A stretch of DNA of 19,793 nucleotides, from the NCBI GenBank assembly GCA_036495225.1, contig DASXNG010000176.1:1-19793 (forward strand), given 5' to 3'. This document shows, piece by piece, positions 1-7,851 of this stretch. Position 1 is the stretch's first letter. Every line of letters starts with the position of its first letter. The notes under the pieces were generated by a model. The model worked only from the letters and a program-made list of their open reading frames with translations, was not told the origin of the DNA and searched no databases. A program made the position numbers and the translations under genes. The stretch comes from Galbitalea sp036495225 (GTDB taxonomy: Bacteria > Actinomycetota > Actinomycetes > Actinomycetales > Microbacteriaceae).

Positions 1-1337
1 ACCGACTGTTCGGCCTGCTGTTCAAGGTGAAACCGCACTCCGAGTCGTCACTGATCACCGGCCTGCTGCTGCTCTTCATCTTCGAGCCGACTCTTGATCC
101 ACTCGCGCTCACCGGTCTCGTGCTTGCTGCAGTGATTGCGAATGCCTCCAAGTACCTGCTGGCATGGCACGGAAGGCACATCTTCAACCCCGCGGCACTC
201 GGCGCATTCGTGGTTGCGCTGATCACCCCCTTCGGCGACTTTGGCGCATGGTGGCTCGCCACCGCATGGCTGCTGCCGCTCACACTCGTGCTGGGCTTCG
301 CGGTGCTCTATCGCACCAGGCGCCTGCCGCTGGCCGGTGTCTTTGTCGTCGTCGTCTTCTTCATCACGCTCTGGTACTACGGCGGAGACTTTCCGCTCGG
401 CCAGACTCTCCTACTGCCGTTCACGACCTTCGCGACGATCTTCTTCGCCGCGTTCATGTTGAGCGAACCGCTGACCCTCCCACCGCGTCGCTGGCAACAA
501 CTGATCGAAGCCGTCGTGGTCGGCGTCATCTTCACGGTGCCGCTCCACATCGGCTCGTTCAGCCTCACGACGCCCCAGTTTGCGCTGCTGGTGGGAAACG
601 CGATCGCTTTCGCGTTCGGCCAGCGACGCGGCGTTCGCCTCGACTTCCTGGGCTCCGAAAGGCTGACGTCCACCAGCCTCGAGCTGTCGTTCAGACCCCA
701 GCGGCCGATCAAGTACCTGCCCGGGCAGTTCATGGAACTCACCATTCCCCACAGCGGAGCCGACGTGCGCGGTCTACGCCGAACCTTCAGCATTGCCTCG
801 GCGCCGGTGGAGCCGGATGTCATCCGATTCGGGATCCGCACCGCCGAACGTTCAAGCAGCTTCAAAACCGCCCTTCTGGGACTGAAGCCTGGCGAGACCG
901 TGACCGCGACGGCGGTGGGCGGTGACTTCCTGTTGCCGCGAGACGACGAGCGACTGCTGCTTCTCGTGGCCGGCGGCATCGGTATCACGCCGTACATGAG
1001 TCATCTGGCGCAGCTGACCGGCACGGACCAGAAGCGTGACATCGTGCTCGTCTACTCCGCGTCATCCGCTGACGAACTGGCGTACGCCGACCGTCTAAAA
1101 GACCTGAACGTTCACGTTCTGGTCGTGGCACCGACCGAACCGAAGAACCTCCCGGAGCACTGGACCTATCTCGGGCATGGACCGGTCACCGCCGCGCTGA
1201 TCACGGAGGCGGTTCCGGATGCGCGCAACCGGGCCACCTACATCTCCGGTCCGCCGTCGCTCGTCCACGCGTTGCGCCCGGCGCTGCGCAAGGCGCACGT
1301 GCACAGCATCAAGACCGACTACTTCTCCGGCTACTAG
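1..1337 (+). CDS. RnfD-like membrane domain fused to FAD/NAD(P) oxidoreductase domain (5' partial)
   Basis: Probably a membrane-bound flavin oxidoreductase moving electrons between NAD(P)H and a membrane or periplasmic partner. The reading frame is open from base 3 through a GTG at 27, so the true start lies left of the window; 444 residues are visible. The N-terminal half is a run of hydrophobic helices resembling RnfD/NqrB, with FNPAALG (about nt 183-203) and LSEPLTLPP matching the family's DPVTSP-like segment. I do not see the S-GAT-T motif that carries covalent FMN in RnfD/NqrB. The C-terminal half is ferredoxin-reductase-like: PGQFMEL, RRTFSIAS (FAD binding, about nt 775-800), GGIGITP (pyridine nucleotide binding, about nt 972-992) and a terminal aromatic DYFSGY. 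There is no plant-type 2Fe-2S domain at the C terminus. Its stop is 3 bp from the stop of the converging protease. Domain calls are firm; physiological partners are unknown. Confidence 0.8.
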   Translation, partial: RLFGLLFKVKPHSESSLITGLLLLFIFEPTLDPLALTGLVLAAVIANASKYLLAWHGRHIFNPAALGAFVVALITPFGDFGAWWLATAWLLPLTLVLGFAVLYRTRRLPLAGVFVVVVFFITLWYYGGDFPLGQTLLLPFTTFATIFFAAFMLSEPLTLPPRRWQQLIEAVVVGVIFTVPLHIGSFSLTTPQFALLVGNAIAFAFGQRRGVRLDFLGSERLTSTSLELSFRPQRPIKYLPGQFMELTIPHSGADVRGLRRTFSIASAPVEPDVIRFGIRTAERSSSFKTALLGLKPGETVTATAVGGDFLLPRDDERLLLLVAGGIGITPYMSHLAQLTGTDQKRDIVLVYSASSADELAYADRLKDLNVHVLVVAPTEPKNLPEHWTYLGHGPVTAALITEAVPDARNRATYISGPPSLVHALRPALRKAHVHSIKTDYFSGY

Positions 1338-1340
1338 GCG

Positions 1341-4300
1341 TTACCGGGGTGGCTGCGTCGGCGAGGTGCCGGGCGTGGGCTTCGGCGTCGTGATCGTGAT
1401 TGCCCGACCTGCGGATGTCGCAACCGTGGACATGCCGGCGTAGGTTGCCGTCACTCGGATCGAGATCGAGTGACCGAAGTCTGCCGCATACGACGGTGTG
1501 TAGGTGGTTCCCGTCGCGCCCGCGATGGGAGCGCCGTCCCGCAGCCACTGGTATGTGAAGGAGCTGAAGTACCGCACCGGCATGTTCCACGCGCCTGAGC
1601 TCGCGGTGAGCGTCGAGCCGACAAGGAATGTGCCCGAGACCGTGGGCGCCGTCTCCACCTCCGGGGCCGTCGCCGTGGTCGAGTCGACATGGACAAGCGT
1701 GTACTGGGATCCGCTTCCGTAGCGAATCAGCCCAAGGTACGAACCACCGACCGGCAGCGCGCCCCAGCGCACCTGGAAGTTGGAGGTGCCCGTCCGCACT
1801 GTTGGCACACTGGACGACGAGGTAGAAAGGTGACCAGCGCCGCCAGAATTCGGCACGACGTACTGGATGTCGCGGAACTCGACGTCGCTGCTCGTGAGGT
1901 AGACCGGTTCTTCGAGCGTGACATAGTAACCGGCCGCAGGATGATTGATCCCGATCGTTTGCACGCTGCTGTCGTTTTGCGATGAGGCAATGAGTTTGAA
2001 CGTGCTGGGATCTGGGCTGGACTTCGAGTAAAGCAGGTACAGGAGAATGACGCTGCCGGAATCCGCGTCGTTAGCTGTTTCGGATCGGAACTGCGCGTAG
2101 GTCTCCCCCGCTGGCAGGCGCCGAATAAACGCTTGACCTTTATCAGGGTCGAAGAAGCCGCTGGCGTCGACTCCGCTTGCGACGGTGAAGATGCCTGAGA
2201 AGTCAGGGTCCGAGGCGTCGTAGGGCGAGATCGCTTCGGATGCGAGGCCATACGGGTGCAGCGCCTGACCGCTGGCAATTCCGAACGGCACCGGCACCGA
2301 AATGTGTCCGTTCGTTCCGCTCCCGGAGACCGAGGTCGGAGCCGCGACCGGCTTGACTGCGATGGGGCTGCGCACGGTGATGGCGCCGTTTGTCCAGGTC
2401 AGCGAGCCGGTCGAATACGCGTTCAGGGCGGCCGTCGTCCGACTGAACGTGACGGTGAAACTCTTGGTCTCGCCCACGGAGTCGAATGTGAGGGTAGACG
2501 GCCGCACGCTCGCGCCGATGCCCGCCAAACCGGTGAGCGTCGCCGCGTACGTGCCCGGGGTCAGCGCGCGCACGGTGCGGGTTACAGTCGTCAGCCCGGC
2601 GAAGGAGCCAAGCGCAATGGATGCCTCGTTGAGCTCGGTTGGGTCGATCGCGGTTACGCCGGGGAAGCTCCCCTCGCCCACGCCCTCGATGTAGGCCTTC
2701 CAGTCGTTCACATTCGCGTCGTACACGAGTCCCGGGTTAAGGAGCGCAGTCGGCTTGACCTCGCCAGCTCCCTGGGCGAACGGGTTCGTTACCGCGTGAC
2801 CCGTGGCGTCAACCGTGTCGCCCGCGGTAGTCATGAGCGCCGACTTGATCTCGGCCGGCGCTGCGGTCGGGTGTTGACTCAGGTACAGCGCGGCAAGACC
2901 GGCGATGTGTGGAGTCGCCATCGACGTGCCCGAATCGAAGGCGTAGTGCGGCGTCCAGCTGGGCCCAGACGGCGTGCTGGCTACCGCGGCGAGGATGCCG
3001 ACACCGGGTGCCGCGATGTCCGGCTTCAGGACGTCACCGCCCGCCGCTGTCACCGGCCCTCGGCTCGAAAACGCTGCGACCTGTGGTGCCGCTGCATTGT
3101 CCGCCGCCGGCGAGAACGAGACCCACGCGCCCGACGTGGCCGCATACCCACGCACCGCAGCAAGCGCTGGTTGGTCGAGATGGACGGTCGGCACGACATG
3201 ATCATCGACATCGACATCGCCAACGTGGGTGTTCACCAACACCATGCCGATACCGCCGGCATCGTGCACGGTCTGCGACATTTCAAGACGCGCGATGATG
3301 CCATCACGGTCGCAGACGACGACCTTGCCCGCAGTCTTGGCCGGGCTCAGGCTGCCGGTCTGACAGTCATCCGCCACCGCCGTCGACTTGTCAGACGCCC
3401 GAACGTTTCTCGCGAGCACGAGGGGCGCATGCGTGATCGCGGTCACGTTGGGTGACGGGGGGCTCGACACCAAGTCAACGGAGCCGCGGACGGTATCGGA
3501 TGCCCCGGTAAAGGATTTTCCGTTCCCCAGCGTCGCGGTCGCCGCGTAACTCGGAATCGTGCTCGCGGCGACGGTCGTCTCCCACGGTGCCGCGTTGTCG
3601 AGCGTCGTCGCGGACGGCCCAGAATTGCCGCCAGCGGCCGACACGAATATCCCAGCGGCCGCGGCGTTCAGGAACGCCTCATCTGTCGGAGAGTAAGTGG
3701 TGACTGCCGCGCCGCCGCCGATCGAAAAGTTGATGACGTCGACACCGTCGGTCACCGCCTGGTCAATCGCATCGACGAGGTCTGCCTCGTCGCAGCCGGT
3801 CGCGTCCGTGTGCTTGGCGTCGTTGAAATGTCCGCTCCAGCACGCCTTGTACATCGCGATCTTCGCGGCGGGAGCCACGCCAGAAATCACACCAAAGTTG
3901 GTGGTTCCACCGACGACGTCGACGCCGTAGTCGCCCGCGGCGGTGCTGGCGGTGTGCGAGCCATGACCGTCGGCATCACGTGGCGATGCGTACTCGCACG
4001 GGCTCGCGGTGACACAGTCATTGCTTGCCAATGCCGTTACGCTGCCGGCCAGATACCCCAGGTCGAAGTACCGCGCACCAATGATCTTGCTGTTGTAGTC
4101 CGACTGGTCCCAGGCCGTCGCATTGGTGACTTCCGTGCTGTGAAACGTGTTGCCGTCGGCCTTGAGATAGGAAATCACGTGGGTCGAATCATCCACCCAT
4201 GGCACGGTCGTCGAGGTGGAAGTCGCAAGAGGAGGACCGTAGAACGAGGCGTTATCTGGCGCGATCCCGGTGTCGATGTCGCCGACCACGATTCCCGCGC

Positions 4301-4895
4301 CGGCGTTGTCGTGGCCACCGATCGAATTCCAGAGACCCGAATCGCCCGCAATTTGGAGATACGACAGCGAGCTCTTCAGGTTGACCGAGTCATCCTGAAT
4401 CTTCAGGACGCGGTCCTTCGTCAAGCGGAGCACGAGGGGGTCCCGAGACAGCGCGGTCGCCTGCGCCGCCGTGAGCTTCGCGCCAAATCCGTTGTACGCG
4501 ACGGTGAAACTGCTCAAGGGGGTCACGCCGAACCTGCGAGTGAGCGTCGACTGCTGCGCCGCCAGGTGAGCGGTGTATGAGCGAACTTTGGGCGAGTGCG
4601 CATCCAGCTGTCGGCCGCCCCTCGGACGGGTCGCCGGGTAGCCTGAGGCGCCCCCCGCATAGGTGGATGCCGGTGCACTCTTCAGCTGAACGATGTAAAC
4701 GCCGGCGGGATAGACCTTGAGCGGCAGCTTCGGCAGCGCGCTGTGCAGTCTCTGCGGGGTGATTGACACCGAGGGCGTGCTCGCCGACGCGCTCGAACCA
4801 ACAAGGGCACTGCCGAGCAGCGCGAGCATGGCAACCACGCACACCGCAACTGTGCCGCGGGCGCGCAGGCCCGTACGCGTCGAACGCTTTCGCAC
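1341..4895 (-). CDS. Secreted S8 (subtilisin-like) serine protease with PA insert and C-terminal Ig-like domain
   Basis: An extracellular endopeptidase precursor. I chose the GTG at 4895 (1184 aa) because GGGGGGA lies 5 nt upstream and it immediately precedes a classic signal peptide (RKRSTRTGLRARG, then a hydrophobic stretch, then SASAS). The longer ATG at 4994 would overlap the tetR gene and add an implausible leader. Order: signal peptide (1-38), I9-type propeptide (VYIVQLKSAP onward, to about 160), catalytic domain with D208 (DIDTGI), H311 (DGHGSHTAS), oxyanion Asn in GGNSGP (about 422) and S658 (GTSMATPHIAG). A PA domain is inserted at about 480-580, a subtilase Fn3-like domain at about 760-900, and an Ig-like domain at about 1075-1170 (YQWLRDGAPIAGAT). 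The tail is Thr/Pro-rich (TTPKPTPGTSPTQPPR) with no LPXTG or transmembrane anchor. All catalytic residues are intact. The substrate is unknown. Confidence 0.93.
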   Translation of the reverse strand: MRKRSTRTGLRARGTVAVCVVAMLALLGSALVGSSASASTPSVSITPQRLHSALPKLPLKVYPAGVYIVQLKSAPASTYAGGASGYPATRPRGGRQLDAHSPKVRSYTAHLAAQQSTLTRRFGVTPLSSFTVAYNGFGAKLTAAQATALSRDPLVLRLTKDRVLKIQDDSVNLKSSLSYLQIAGDSGLWNSIGGHDNAGAGIVVGDIDTGIAPDNASFYGPPLATSTSTTVPWVDDSTHVISYLKADGNTFHSTEVTNATAWDQSDYNSKIIGARYFDLGYLAGSVTALASNDCVTASPCEYASPRDADGHGSHTASTAAGDYGVDVVGGTTNFGVISGVAPAAKIAMYKACWSGHFNDAKHTDATGCDEADLVDAIDQAVTDGVDVINFSIGGGAAVTTYSPTDEAFLNAAAAGIFVSAAGGNSGPSATTLDNAAPWETTVAASTIPSYAATATLGNGKSFTGASDTVRGSVDLVSSPPSPNVTAITHAPLVLARNVRASDKSTAVADDCQTGSLSPAKTAGKVVVCDRDGIIARLEMSQTVHDAGGIGMVLVNTHVGDVDVDDHVVPTVHLDQPALAAVRGYAATSGAWVSFSPAADNAAAPQVAAFSSRGPVTAAGGDVLKPDIAAPGVGILAAVASTPSGPSWTPHYAFDSGTSMATPHIAGLAALYLSQHPTAAPAEIKSALMTTAGDTVDATGHAVTNPFAQGAGEVKPTALLNPGLVYDANVNDWKAYIEGVGEGSFPGVTAIDPTELNEASIALGSFAGLTTVTRTVRALTPGTYAATLTGLAGIGASVRPSTLTFDSVGETKSFTVTFSRTTAALNAYSTGSLTWTNGAITVRSPIAVKPVAAPTSVSGSGTNGHISVPVPFGIASGQALHPYGLASEAISPYDASDPDFSGIFTVASGVDASGFFDPDKGQAFIRRLPAGETYAQFRSETANDADSGSVILLYLLYSKSSPDPSTFKLIASSQNDSSVQTIGINHPAAGYYVTLEEPVYLTSSDVEFRDIQYVVPNSGGAGHLSTSSSSVPTVRTGTSNFQVRWGALPVGGSYLGLIRYGSGSQYTLVHVDSTTATAPEVETAPTVSGTFLVGSTLTASSGAWNMPVRYFSSFTYQWLRDGAPIAGATGTTYTPSYAADFGHSISIRVTATYAGMSTVATSAGRAITITTPKPTPGTSPTQPPR

Positions 4896-4944
4896 CGCAT
4901 TCCCCCCAAGTCGTGCAGTGGTGCACCGACAATGACGACTAAGG

Positions 4945-5655
4945 CTAGCCGCGCGAACCCCGCGACGTCCACCCGAGCTCGTGGAGTCGTTCAAAGCCGT
5001 CGAGCAGAATGTCGAGAGCGAACTCGAATTCGAATTGGTCGTCGCAGCCGTGGCCGACTATCGACCCGTCGTCGTGGTTCATCGAGGTGGCAACTGCAAC
5101 GATATTCGGATAGAACGCCGCGGCTTGCCGCAGCATGGCCTCGCGCACTTCCGGCGGTACAGTAGCGTCCGCTTCATCCGGGTCGTCGAACAGCTCCTGG
5201 GTGAAGCCCCACATCCGCCCGCCGATTGCGTGCATGACGTGATGGGTGAGATCGACGGAAAACCCGCCGTCGATGAACAACCCGGTGAACGATTCGATGT
5301 AGTCGAGAACCGCCGGTGTCTTGGTGGTGCGTGATTCGATGACTCGACGCGACCAGGGATGTCTCTGCAGCGCCCTCCGCGCGGCGAGCACCTGGTCTCT
5401 CGCGGCAGGCTTCCAACCAGCGCCCCCATCTGCTGGCTCGATCTCCCTGACAATGACCTCGACCATGCCGTCGAGCAGTTGCTCCTTGTTCTCGACGTGC
5501 TTGTACAGCGCCATCGGAACGACCTCGAGTTCCTGCGAGAGCCTGCGCATGCTCAGTGCCTCGATGCCGATCTCATCCGCGATGGCAACGGCCGTCTCGA
5601 GCACTCGCTGGCGATTGAGCCGCACCCGTCGCTCGCTCGCGAGCTGTTCGGTCAT
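4945..5655 (-). CDS. TetR-family transcriptional regulator
   Basis: A DNA-binding repressor of 236 aa, starting at the ATG at 5655 with GGGGAGG 9 nt upstream. A longer in-frame start at 5742 would run through the operator region and is unlikely. The helix-turn-helix is at residues 33-55 (EALSMRRLSQELEVVPMALYKHV), followed by ENKEQLLDGMVEVI, the usual TetR helix-4 start. The C-terminal part (SRRVIESRTTKTPAVLDYIE, THHVMHAIGGRMWGFTQELF) resembles the TetR_C_1 group, to which tetracycline-type TetR repressors belong. The gene is divergent from the DUF4386 membrane protein gene and shares a 120-bp region with two palindromic operators. It most likely represses itself and that neighbour. The ligand cannot be read from the sequence. 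Confidence 0.9.
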   Translation of the reverse strand: MTEQLASERRVRLNRQRVLETAVAIADEIGIEALSMRRLSQELEVVPMALYKHVENKEQLLDGMVEVIVREIEPADGGAGWKPAARDQVLAARRALQRHPWSRRVIESRTTKTPAVLDYIESFTGLFIDGGFSVDLTHHVMHAIGGRMWGFTQELFDDPDEADATVPPEVREAMLRQAAAFYPNIVAVATSMNHDDGSIVGHGCDDQFEFEFALDILLDGFERLHELGWTSRGSRG

Positions 5656-5689
5656 CGCGCTGCGCCTCCCCTCGATGCGTAGTAACTCA

Positions 5690-5718
5690 TTGACAAGAGT
5701 ACGGCGTACACCTATGGT
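5690..5718 (+). promoter_or_regulatory. Sigma70-type promoter of the DUF4386 gene
   Basis: TTGACA at 5690-5695 is a perfect -35 box. A 17-nt spacer separates it from TATGGT at 5713-5718, a 4/6 match to the -10 box. The predicted transcription start is near 5725, upstream of the GTG at 5778. The left operator palindrome (5697-5711) fills the spacer, so bound repressor would block RNA polymerase. Confidence 0.72.
5697..5711. promoter_or_regulatory. TetR operator, left copy (GAGTAC-N3-GTACAC)
   Basis: GAGTACGGCGTACAC is an imperfect palindrome with 5 of 6 half-site pairs matching. It lies between the -35 and -10 boxes of the DUF4386 promoter. Its centre is 31 bp, about three helical turns, from the right copy. 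Confidence 0.72.
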
Positions 5719-5727
5719 AAACCTTGA

Positions 5728-5742
5728 GTGTACGCTGTACAC
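5728..5742. promoter_or_regulatory. TetR operator, right copy (GTGTAC-N3-GTACAC)
   Basis: GTGTACGCTGTACAC is a perfect 6-bp inverted repeat around a 3-bp spacer, just downstream of the predicted transcription start of the DUF4386 gene. It also gives a direct repeat of GTACACCT with the left copy. It is probably bound by the product of the divergent tetR gene. Confidence 0.75.
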
Positions 5743-5777
5743 CTTTGAAGCACCACCTCATCGCCTTGGAGACCACC

Positions 5778-6476
5778 GTGACAACGACCGCCCATGCATC
5801 TGCCCCAGTGCGGGGGCCTATGTCCTTCTCACGGAAGACCGCCCTCGCCGCCGGCGTGCTCTATCTGATCACCTTCGCGTCAATCCCCACGCTCTCCCTC
5901 TATGCGGCGGTCGAAGATCCGAACTATCTGACGAGCGGCGGCGCTGACACACCCGTCATCGTCGGCACGCTGCTCGAACTGATCGTCGCGCTAGCCTGCA
6001 TCGGTACCGCCGTCGCGCTCTTCCCGGTTCTCAAGAAACAAAACGAAGCCGTCGCACTCGGCTTCGTTGGCGCGCGCGTGCTCGAGGCGAGCACCATCTT
6101 CGCCGGCGTCGTCACGCTCCTCACGCTGGTGACGCTGCGGCAGTCGGGAATCGGCTCAGATGGTTTGGTAACCGGTCACGCGCTGGCAGCCCAATACGAC
6201 TGGTTCCGGCTGGGTCAGGGGCTCCTGCCGGTCGTCAATGCGGTCCTTCTCGGGTTCCTGCTCTATCGGTCGCGAGTAGTGCCTCGCTGGCTGCCGATCC
6301 TCGCCTTCATCGGCGCGCCGCTTCTGCTCGCCTCCGACATCGCGATCATGTTCGGCGCGCTCGCGCCACACGCACCGCTTGCGGGTCTGGCTGCGCTTCC
6401 CATCGCGGCGTGGGAACTCTCGCTAGGGCTCTACCTCGTGATTCGAGGTTTTCGGCCGTCGGCAATCACCGCTTGA
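5778..6476 (+). CDS. DUF4386 family integral membrane protein
   Basis: A small membrane protein of unknown function, 232 aa from the GTG at 5778. That start has GGAG 6 nt upstream; the frame is open further 5' but only through the operator region, and ATG 5820 is a weaker alternative. Six hydrophobic helices are visible at roughly 21-43, 59-83, 92-116, 137-160, 168-191 and 198-222. The pattern YLITFASIP near helix 1, and a loop with ARVLEAS before helix 3, fit the DUF4386 family. It is divergent from a TetR regulator and the promoter carries two operators, so expression is probably induced by a small molecule. A role in exporting or tolerating that molecule is guesswork; no transporter motif is visible. 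Confidence 0.82.
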   Translation: MTTTAHASAPVRGPMSFSRKTALAAGVLYLITFASIPTLSLYAAVEDPNYLTSGGADTPVIVGTLLELIVALACIGTAVALFPVLKKQNEAVALGFVGARVLEASTIFAGVVTLLTLVTLRQSGIGSDGLVTGHALAAQYDWFRLGQGLLPVVNAVLLGFLLYRSRVVPRWLPILAFIGAPLLLASDIAIMFGALAPHAPLAGLAALPIAAWELSLGLYLVIRGFRPSAITA

Positions 6477-6498
6477 ACCCCGCCTCCGCTTAAAAGCA

Positions 6499-6535
6499 GA
6501 GGGCGCCGCCATCCCGAACCGGATGCGGCGCCCTC
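6499..6535. terminator. Hairpin terminator after icd (possibly bidirectional)
   Basis: GAGGGCGCCGC (6499-6509) pairs perfectly with GCGGCGCCCTC (6525-6535). ATCC and GGAT extend the stem past a single bulged C. On the minus strand the stem is followed by TGCTTTT, so it should terminate icd. On the plus strand it follows the DUF4386 stop without a T run, so termination in that direction is less certain. Confidence 0.8.
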
Positions 6536-6544
6536 GCGTTCTCG

Positions 6545-7759
6545 CTAAGCGAGTCGCGCTGCGAGGTTCTTGTCGAGCGTGTCGAGGAACTCCTCGGTGG
6601 TTTCCCACTTCTGGTCCGGGCCGACCAGCTGAGCCAGGTCCTTGGTCATGTGACCGGCCTCAACAGACTTGACCACGACATCCTCGAGGGTGTTCGCGAA
6701 CTCGGCGAGAGCCGGGTTGTTGTCGAGCTTCGCACGGTGCGAAAGTCCGCGGGTCCACGCGTAGATCGAGGCGATCGGGTTGGTCGAGGTTGGCTTGCCC
6801 GCCTGGTGCTGGCGGTAGTGACGCGTGACCGTTCCGTGCGCCGCCTCTGCCTCGACGACACTGCCGTCTGGAACGGAGAGCACGCTGGTCATCAGTCCGA
6901 GCGAACCGAAGCCCTGCGCGACGGTGTCTGACTGCACGTCACCGTCGTAGTTCTTGCAGGCCCAGACGTAGCCGCCCTCCCACTTGAGCGCGGAGGCGAC
7001 CATGTCGTCGATGAGGCGGTGCTCGTAGGTGAGACCGGCAGCCTCGAACTGCTCTTTGAACTCAGCGTCGAAGATCTCCTGGAAGATGTCCTTGAAGCGA
7101 CCGTCGTACGCCTTCAGGATCGTGTTCTTCGTCGACAGGTACACGGGGTAGTGACGGTCGAGGCCGTAGTTGAGGCTCGCGCGGGCAAAGTCGCGGATCG
7201 ACGCATCTTGGTTGTATTGAACCTGGGCGATGCCGTCATCCGGAGCGTCGTAGACGTCGAACTTGAGAGGCTCCGAGCCATCCTCCGGCGTGAACTGTAC
7301 GGTGAGCTTGCCCTTGCCCTTGAACACGAAGTCGGTGGCGCGGTACTGGTCGCCGAACGCGTGACGGCCGATGATGATCGGCTTGTTCCAGCCCGGAACG
7401 AGACGTGGGATGTTCGAGATGATGATGGGCTCACGAAAGATGACACCGCCAAGGATGTTGCGGATCGTGCCGTTCGGCGACTTCCACATCTTCTTCAGGC
7501 CGAACTCCTCGACGCGCGCCTCGTCGGGCGTGATCGTCGCGCACTTGACGCCGACACCGTGCTTCTGGATGGCGTGGGCCGCGTCGATCGTCACCTGGTC
7601 GTCGGTCGCGTCGCGGTTCTCGATGCCGAGGTCGTAGTACTCGAGGTCGATGTCCAGGTAGGGGTGGATCAGGGTGTCCTTGATCTTCTGCCAGATGATG
7701 CGCGTCATCTCGTCACCGTCTAGCTCGACGACCGTTCCTTCAACCTTGATTTTCGACAC
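6545..7759 (-). CDS. icd: NADP-dependent isocitrate dehydrogenase (type II, eukaryotic-like)
   Basis: Oxidatively decarboxylates isocitrate to 2-oxoglutarate with NADP in the cytosolic TCA cycle. The GTG at 7759 (404 aa, normal for the family) is preceded by AGGAGAGG at 8 nt and gives the expected SKIKVEGTVVELDGDEMTR start. The substrate loop KSPNGTIRNILGG is at 93-105, with R100, R109 and R132 as expected isocitrate contacts. Metal-site segments are YEHRLIDDMVA and NYDGDVQSD. HGTVTRHYR followed by STNPIASIYAWTRGL is the NADP-specific signature of the homodimeric IDH1/2-like class, not the monomeric enzyme of corynebacteria. It is a single-gene transcript ended by the 6499-6535 hairpin, with an operator-like pseudo-palindrome upstream. 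Confidence 0.97.
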   Translation of the reverse strand: MSKIKVEGTVVELDGDEMTRIIWQKIKDTLIHPYLDIDLEYYDLGIENRDATDDQVTIDAAHAIQKHGVGVKCATITPDEARVEEFGLKKMWKSPNGTIRNILGGVIFREPIIISNIPRLVPGWNKPIIIGRHAFGDQYRATDFVFKGKGKLTVQFTPEDGSEPLKFDVYDAPDDGIAQVQYNQDASIRDFARASLNYGLDRHYPVYLSTKNTILKAYDGRFKDIFQEIFDAEFKEQFEAAGLTYEHRLIDDMVASALKWEGGYVWACKNYDGDVQSDTVAQGFGSLGLMTSVLSVPDGSVVEAEAAHGTVTRHYRQHQAGKPTSTNPIASIYAWTRGLSHRAKLDNNPALAEFANTLEDVVVKSVEAGHMTKDLAQLVGPDQKWETTEEFLDTLDKNLAARLA

Positions 7760-7804
7760 CGAAATTTCCTCTCCTGGGGGCCGCAACAAGCTTACCCGTT
7801 TTCA

Positions 7805-7830
7805 AAAGTATCTTGACATCGAGATACTTT
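7805..7830. promoter_or_regulatory. Operator-like pseudo-palindrome upstream of icd
   Basis: AAAGTATCT (7805-7813) and AGATACTTT (7822-7830) form a perfect 9-bp inverted repeat around TGACATCG. The core TATCTTGACATCGAGATA is symmetric except for two base pairs. It lies 46 nt upstream of the icd GTG and is the most AT-rich stretch of the upstream region, so it probably overlaps the icd promoter. A dimeric regulator is the natural explanation; which one is unknown. Confidence 0.6.
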
Positions 7831-7851
7831 GGAAGTTGCGCCCGCTATTGA

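Noticed and set aside
2256..3455. A 399-codon open frame on the plus strand inside the protease gene.
   Set aside because: It is antisense to the well-supported S8 protease with all catalytic residues intact. Its composition is Arg-rich and domain-free, typical of antisense frames in GC-rich DNA.
4913..4926. GTGCA-GTGG-TGCAC inverted repeat upstream of the protease start.
   Set aside because: Only 5-bp arms in GC-rich DNA with no second copy; not enough to call an operator.
4895..4994. The upstream ATG at 4994 as the protease start.
   Set aside because: It overlaps the tetR 3' end by 50 bp and adds a non-signal leader. The GTG at 4895 has GGGGGGA in place and begins a normal signal peptide.
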